DNA of 10,080 nucleotides from Spirochaetes bacterium RIFOXYC1_FULL_54_7 (GTDB lineage Bacteria > Spirochaetota > Spirochaetia > Treponematales > UBA12059). Each line of letters opens with the position of its first letter. The stretch's first letter is position 1. The notes under the pieces were generated by a model. The model was not told where the DNA came from and made no database searches. It saw only the letters and a list, made by a program, of their open reading frames with translations. Shown in pieces: positions 6,289 to 10,080 of this stretch. The position numbers and the translations under genes are program-made. The stretch spans positions 1 through 10,080 of the forward strand of contig MIBM01000144.1 in the NCBI GenBank assembly GCA_001830645.1, given 5' to 3'.

Positions 6289-7397
6289 GCGGGCAGGAAG
6301 ACTCTTTCCTCCGCAGCCTCGGTTTCCCGAGCATCCAGGTTCACCATTCCTTTGACCATTTTGACTTCACCCGCCCAGGCAGACGCATCCTGGTCATAGG
6401 CCCCATGGGGTCCGGCAAGACCGAGTTCAGCGCCCGCATCTGGCGGGACTCGCGGATTGCCCTGCGCAAAGGTACAGCAGTTGCAGTCAGGACAAGTACA
6501 GCCGGAGCAGACCGGCGCGTGGTACATTTCGTACGTTCGGGACTGGACCGCACCCGGTTTCCGGATTACCCCCAGGATGCTTTGGCCTACCGGGGCGGCT
6601 ACGAACGCTGCGGGGACGACATCTCCAGCGCCGGGGATTCCTTTGAACTGGAATCGGTGATGGCCTGCAGACCGGATGCGGGTACCTGGATCATAGACGA
6701 AGCCGCCTTCTACGACGAGCGCATAGCCTACCTCATCCGCAATGAATCGGATCTGCGGGGCCTGCAGTTTGTACTGCCAACCCTGGTGCTCAACTTCCGC
6801 AAGGAAATCTTCAACCACACCGCCAGGCTACTCCTGGAGAATGCCACCGATGTGTTCCCCCTTACAGCCTATTGCGAACACAATGAATGCATAGAGGATT
6901 CCCTGTTCACTTACCGGTACTACCTGTCGGACGGCATCGAATGTCCGGCTTTGTACTTTGACCCGCTTATCATCATCGGCGGTGACACCACCAGGGAAGA
7001 CCCCAGGGAACCGAACTACTGTACCCGTTGTGATAATCACCATTACCTGCCAGGCAAGGAATACACCTTTTTTACCCTCAAACCTCTGGGCGAGGCAGCC
7101 TCCCGGGGAGACCCCAAACCCCTGAGTGCAGAACTGGCAGCCATAGCAGGGGACCCCGAACGGTCCAGGCTGCATGCCAGCCTGAAACGCCTGCACCTGG
7201 ACAGCCCGGATCCCAAGCCACAGAACATGGATGGTTTGCGGGTTCCCTGCATAGCCGAGAAGGCCCTGTGCTATCTGTACGCGGAACAGAACCTCTTGTC
7301 AGCTGACCAGCTGAGGCGGATTGTTTCCGATCTGGGTCTGGACCGGGAGTATCTGGGTAAAAGGCTGGCCGACAACCGGCGTCCGCTGGAGCTGTAA
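6285..7397 (+). CDS. TK1-type thymidine kinase homologue, enlarged
   Basis: TK1-type kinases transfer a phosphate from ATP to the 5' hydroxyl of thymidine in the cytoplasm, salvaging the nucleoside for DNA synthesis. The landmarks run in family order: P-loop GPMGSGKT (39-46); IIDEAAFYD (136-144), with Glu139 at the catalytic-base position; a segment aligning with the GLDxDFxxxxF region (TLVLNFRKEIF, 166-176), keeping both Phe residues; then a cysteine zinc site at Cys197/Cys202 and Cys246/Cys249, with IIIGGD between them as in TK1 proteins. Oddities are the length (370 residues against about 190-230), a 38-residue N-terminal extension, an unusual C-x4-C first zinc pair, and about 110 unexplained C-terminal residues. 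The GTG start is supported by GAGGA 6 nt upstream and overlaps the previous stop. Thymidine or deoxyuridine is the expected substrate, but the divergence allows another nucleoside or a non-kinase NTPase role. I leave the symbol blank for that reason. Confidence 0.75.
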   Translation: MSGQEDSFLRSLGFPSIQVHHSFDHFDFTRPGRRILVIGPMGSGKTEFSARIWRDSRIALRKGTAVAVRTSTAGADRRVVHFVRSGLDRTRFPDYPQDALAYRGGYERCGDDISSAGDSFELESVMACRPDAGTWIIDEAAFYDERIAYLIRNESDLRGLQFVLPTLVLNFRKEIFNHTARLLLENATDVFPLTAYCEHNECIEDSLFTYRYYLSDGIECPALYFDPLIIIGGDTTREDPREPNYCTRCDNHHYLPGKEYTFFTLKPLGEAASRGDPKPLSAELAAIAGDPERSRLHASLKRLHLDSPDPKPQNMDGLRVPCIAEKALCYLYAEQNLLSADQLRRIVSDLGLDREYLGKRLADNRRPLEL

Positions 7398-7404
7398 ACA
7401 AGGT

Positions 7405-8778
7405 ATGCATCGCACAACCTTTCTTGGATCCTACAGCATTACAGTCATAATCATTTTTGCCCTGGCGGTTCTGACTGAAGTGAGTTTCCCGGCTGCTGGA
7501 ACCAGCCAGCTGGTCTGGAAGGTACCTCTTGGTGCCCTGGTGAAAGCGTTCAACAAAAGCTCGGGGATTATAGCCTTCATAGCCGTTGTACCTTCTGTTG
7601 CCATTCCTTCACGTATCGGTGGCTATATGGAGGCTATGGAGACCTTCCTGTCTTCGGATACTCCAAACAGAAAGGCCGGAAATGGCACAAGTCAAGTATC
7701 ACTTCCCACTTACCTGGGCAGGATCACAAAGCCCTTCACATCTTTTCTGGCCCTTGCCGGCCTCCAGCTTCTGATGACCTTTGTCCTGAATATAGGTTCC
7801 ATCCCCATCATGCAACGTCTGTTGGACAAGACCAGACTACCAAAGCGATACCTTTCGCTACTGTATTCCACAGCATATTCTTCATACATGGTGGTTTCAC
7901 CTTTTGATGGCTTGATACAAGCCCTCATACTGGCTGCCGGTTCCAGCTATGCGGCCTATGCAGGCCGAGGCTTGGCCATGACAGGAGCAATAATGACCGC
8001 AGGCCTGCTGATCCTGGCCTTGAGCCCCCATTCCATGCGTCCGGGACAAGCTGTCCATATGCATCAGCCATCGGAGGGTGGACAAGCAGATCCTGAGTCC
8101 GGCAAAGGGTCGATACCAGCCGCACTCGGAAAAGCCCGACCAGGCTACCGATTGATGGAACTGGCAGCCCACATAGTAGCGATGATAGTCTTGGCTGTAA
8201 TCTTCGGACGATTGGTGCAGCTCAGGAATCCTGCAATGGGAACCGCTTTTGTCATCATGGTCTACGTTGTGTTCTGGCTGCGTCTGCTTGGAGTAGACAG
8301 GAAGCAACTGGGAGGATCCGTACGTGAATACGCCTTGGCCCTTGGCGGCTTCAGGGCCTTCCTTCCCTTCTTGATCTCGGCCAGCTTTCTGGGTGCCCTA
8401 ACCACCTACACCCCACTGAGCGAAGCCATAGGATCGGCCCTGATGCATCTGGAGAAGCTGCCACGCTATTTTTCCATACAGGCAATCATGGCCGGAACTG
8501 CATTGTTGAGCCTGGGGGGAGTACACATGATGATCACAGTAGCAGCAATTTCATCCGCAGTGGACCCTGCAATGCTGGGACTGGATCCGCCCGGATTCGC
8601 ACTCTTCCTATTGTCCTGCTGGTTCGTGGCTATGAATGTCTCACCCTTTGTACCTTTCTCCACCGTTGTCGGAGAGGCGATAGGGGAGAAACCAGCTACG
8701 GTTGCCCTTCGTTACAACAGCAAGATGGCTCTGCTCATGCTGTTGATCGGGCCAGCCCTAATCAATCTGATGCATTAG
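7405..8778 (+). CDS. Polytopic transporter-like membrane protein (ion-transporter-superfamily-like)
   Basis: This 457-residue protein has about ten hydrophobic segments, including roughly 11-31, 55-68, 113-133, 153-180, 190-208, 252-270, 276-293, 312-333, 358-382, 395-413 and 440-455. A polar loop at about 209-250 splits it into two halves. Each half carries a similar hairpin-like element, MVVSPFDG (162-169) and MNVSPFVPF (410-418), suggesting internal duplication. The C-terminal VSPF...GEKPATVALRYN pattern recalls ion-transporter superfamily permeases (gluconate, citrate and related), so a secondary transporter is my inference; substrate unknown. The ATG at 7405 is preferred, with AAGGT immediately upstream and 7 nt after the previous stop. 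An in-frame TTG at 7321 would add 28 residues overlapping the kinase gene and unlike a transporter N-terminus. It ends 33 bp from the convergent aroM-like gene and could serve either the upstream cluster or the AroM/DUF1177 pair. Confidence 0.82.
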   Translation: MHRTTFLGSYSITVIIIFALAVLTEVSFPAAGTSQLVWKVPLGALVKAFNKSSGIIAFIAVVPSVAIPSRIGGYMEAMETFLSSDTPNRKAGNGTSQVSLPTYLGRITKPFTSFLALAGLQLLMTFVLNIGSIPIMQRLLDKTRLPKRYLSLLYSTAYSSYMVVSPFDGLIQALILAAGSSYAAYAGRGLAMTGAIMTAGLLILALSPHSMRPGQAVHMHQPSEGGQADPESGKGSIPAALGKARPGYRLMELAAHIVAMIVLAVIFGRLVQLRNPAMGTAFVIMVYVVFWLRLLGVDRKQLGGSVREYALALGGFRAFLPFLISASFLGALTTYTPLSEAIGSALMHLEKLPRYFSIQAIMAGTALLSLGGVHMMITVAAISSAVDPAMLGLDPPGFALFLLSCWFVAMNVSPFVPFSTVVGEAIGEKPATVALRYNSKMALLMLLIGPALINLMH

Positions 8779-8811
8779 CCTGGTGATGAAATACATAGTT
8801 GATTGTCTGAG

Positions 8812-9513
8812 CTACCCTGCTGGAAAAGGGTCGCCCTGCAGGCCTAGTAGTTCTCCGGCAAGCTTCCCAAGGAAGGTCCTGGGAAGGATCACAGGGGTTC
8901 CTGCAGCGACATGCACAACATCCCTCATCTGCCGGGTATAGCCGATGCAATCTAGTATAACCAGGTCGGCACCTCGAAATGCCAAAGTCCGGGCAGCGGT
9001 TTCCAGTTCCTCATGAGTCGCCGTATAAGGTGATACCGCCTGGCATTCGCAGCTACCTCCGACACCCTGCCACTTTTTCATCATGGCTGGAATTTGTTCC
9101 GGAACAGGCACCAGTACACCCAGACGGCCATCCCCAATCAATTCCCCTACCACGCATCGGAGAAGCGCATCGGGGCGGAGGAGCAATCGTCTTGACACCA
9201 GGTCCTGGAACTCGCCGGTGCAGAACAGCACCACCAGCGTTGCGCCTGCGTCCTCCAGTTCCTGTATTGCCAGTTTCATTCGCTGATGGATACGACTTTC
9301 GGCTACTTTGACCTGGGTGCCGTCCTGAAGGCGGGTCACTAGTACATAGTCGTCTTTCTGCGGTGCAAGCTCGATGATCTCCTCTTCGGTGAGGCCGTCC
9401 AGGGCTCCCTTCTGCAGTAGCACAACCTCCCCCCCAAGAGCGTCCAGGAAATCACCGGTGACATCGGTACGGGGTGATTGCCCGATGGTAACAGCACCGA
9501 TCCTGGGGATCAT
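8812..9513 (-). CDS. AroM family protein
   Basis: The 233 residues match the AroM family over the full length (enterobacterial AroM is about 225 residues). The N-terminal IGAVTIGQSPRTDV (5-18) is the family signature. FCTGEF (97-102) and LDCIGYT (187-193) place Cys98 and Cys189 where Asp/Glu racemase and arylmalonate-decarboxylase relatives keep their two catalytic cysteines. This suggests an enzyme acting on a small carboxylate or amino acid, though no reaction is established for AroM. In E. coli aroM lies with aroL under TyrR, but here no shikimate gene is near, so the name should not be read as aromatic biosynthesis. The ATG overlaps the stop of the upstream DUF1177 gene (ATGA). An AAGGA directly abuts the ATG, closer than usual, so translation probably depends on coupling. 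No hairpin terminator is evident in the 33 bp before the convergent transporter gene. Confidence 0.9.
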   Translation of the reverse strand: MIPRIGAVTIGQSPRTDVTGDFLDALGGEVVLLQKGALDGLTEEEIIELAPQKDDYVLVTRLQDGTQVKVAESRIHQRMKLAIQELEDAGATLVVLFCTGEFQDLVSRRLLLRPDALLRCVVGELIGDGRLGVLVPVPEQIPAMMKKWQGVGGSCECQAVSPYTATHEELETAARTLAFRGADLVILDCIGYTRQMRDVVHVAAGTPVILPRTFLGKLAGELLGLQGDPFPAG

Positions 9514-10080
9514 TCCTTGTTGCCTGAGCTGGACAGATGGGCCATCGATCCATACAGCCTGTGCATCAAGGCGAATTCTTCGGCGTCATGGAACCTACAA
9601 CTACCGGCGGTGAAGGCTTTTGCCACTTCCAGACAGAAACGGGCAGCCTCCTCAATGTCGATTTCCCGGCTTGCCCCGGTACCGCAGCCCGGAACTGGGC
9701 GGATCGCCGTGATGGCGACCCCGACCACAGGAGCCGTAGTGGCCGTACAAGGCTGGAATATACTGTTGATATGGTGAAGGCCATTGCCATACGGCGTAAT
9801 GTCCTGGGTCGAGACAGGAATCGACTTGACGTCCAACCCGGTGCTCCACTCGTAGATATCCATTAGGTCATCCGCCATCTTCAGGATATACCCCTCTTTG
9901 AGGGTCGGTGAAATGGCAAATCCCCGATGGTTGATGACCCGGTTTCCCTTGGTTGTATCGATGGACAAGATGGCGTCCATGGCTGGATCAACCTCATGGC
10001 GGTTCATGACATCCATATCCACCGGAGATCCCATGAAGGGTACTGGATGGTGGGGTTGGGTAGGTGCATCGGGGCATATA
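9510..10080 (-). CDS. DUF1177 family protein, 5' partial
   Basis: This minus-strand frame runs off the right edge without a stop, so the N-terminus is missing. The Met codon at 10032-10034 is internal: the frame continues upstream through CPDAPTQPHHPVPFMGSP, which reads as conserved family sequence. The 189 visible residues correspond to the C-terminal portion of DUF1177 proteins, usually about 300 residues, by my recollection of the family. The function is unknown. Conserved-looking polar motifs include MNRHEVDPAMD (25-35), IDTTKGNRVINHRGFAISPT (40-59), TQDITPYGNGLHHINSIFQPCT (91-112) and PGCGTGASREID (130-141). The wealth of His, Asp, Asn and Cys suggests an enzyme or metal-binding protein rather than a structural one. 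It shares a 4-nt ATGA overlap with the aroM-like gene downstream, and both are presumably transcribed from a promoter outside the window. Confidence 0.88.
   Translation of the reverse strand, partial: ICPDAPTQPHHPVPFMGSPVDMDVMNRHEVDPAMDAILSIDTTKGNRVINHRGFAISPTLKEGYILKMADDLMDIYEWSTGLDVKSIPVSTQDITPYGNGLHHINSIFQPCTATTAPVVGVAITAIRPVPGCGTGASREIDIEEAARFCLEVAKAFTAGSCRFHDAEEFALMHRLYGSMAHLSSSGNKE

Noticed and set aside
5772..6818. A 348-codon open frame on the minus strand across the junction of the membrane-protein and kinase genes
   Set aside because: It lies wholly opposite two genes with clear domain or membrane signatures and coupled starts. Its translation has no recognisable motif and a composition expected of an antisense shadow in GC-rich DNA.
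7321..7404. An upstream TTG start for the transporter gene
   Set aside because: It would add 28 Trp-rich residues encoded entirely inside the kinase gene. The ATG at 7405 has an adjacent AAGGT and gives a normal membrane-protein N-terminus.
8779..8811. A bidirectional terminator between the convergent transporter and aroM-like genes
   Set aside because: I could not find a GC-rich stem followed by a T-run in these 33 bp.
10032..10034. A Met codon as start of the DUF1177 protein
   Set aside because: The minus-strand frame stays open to the window edge and the upstream codons read as family-like sequence, so the gene continues beyond 10080.

Overview
This is a moderately GC-rich bacterial window (high 50s % GC by eye, not computed). 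It is packed with protein-coding genes and has no RNA genes, insertion sequences or CRISPR arrays. The organism is most likely an anaerobic fermentative bacterium. My best guess is a spirochaete, from the cleavable-leader solute-binding protein with a TTG start, the loosely conserved lipobox-like leader, and the AroM/DUF1177 pair; this is inference, and other anaerobic phyla cannot be excluded.

Layout. Positions 1-1358 (+) hold the 3' part of a PhoR-type membrane sensor kinase (TM2-HAMP-PAS-HisKA-HATPase); its N-terminus lies upstream of the window. It converges on, and overlaps by 94 bp, a minus-strand gene (1265-2095) for an exported protein of unknown function. A 75-bp divergent spacer (2096-2170) follows. 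It holds a candidate sigma70 promoter placed so that the next mRNA could be leaderless, with a 6-bp dyad filling the promoter spacer. Positions 2171-3589 (+) encode a 472-residue soluble, highly charged, helix-rich protein of unknown function.

After a 75-bp gap with a hairpin, a tight plus-strand gene cluster runs from 3665 to 8778: an OppA/DppA-type solute-binding protein (TTG start), a four-TM membrane protein with a large extracytoplasmic region (4-nt ATGA overlap), an enlarged TK1-type thymidine kinase homologue (4-nt GTGA overlap), and a polytopic transporter-like protein (7-nt gap). No ABC permease or ATPase follows the binding protein.

The last 1.3 kb is on the minus strand: a DUF1177 protein (5' end beyond the window) translationally coupled by ATGA to an AroM protein. 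AroM converges on the transporter gene with 33 bp between them. AroM has the two-cysteine arrangement of the Asp/Glu racemase superfamily. The DUF1177-AroM pair beside an uncharacterised transporter is the best candidate here for an undescribed metabolic unit, while the binding protein-membrane protein-kinase cluster suggests peptide or nucleoside scavenging; both are inferences.
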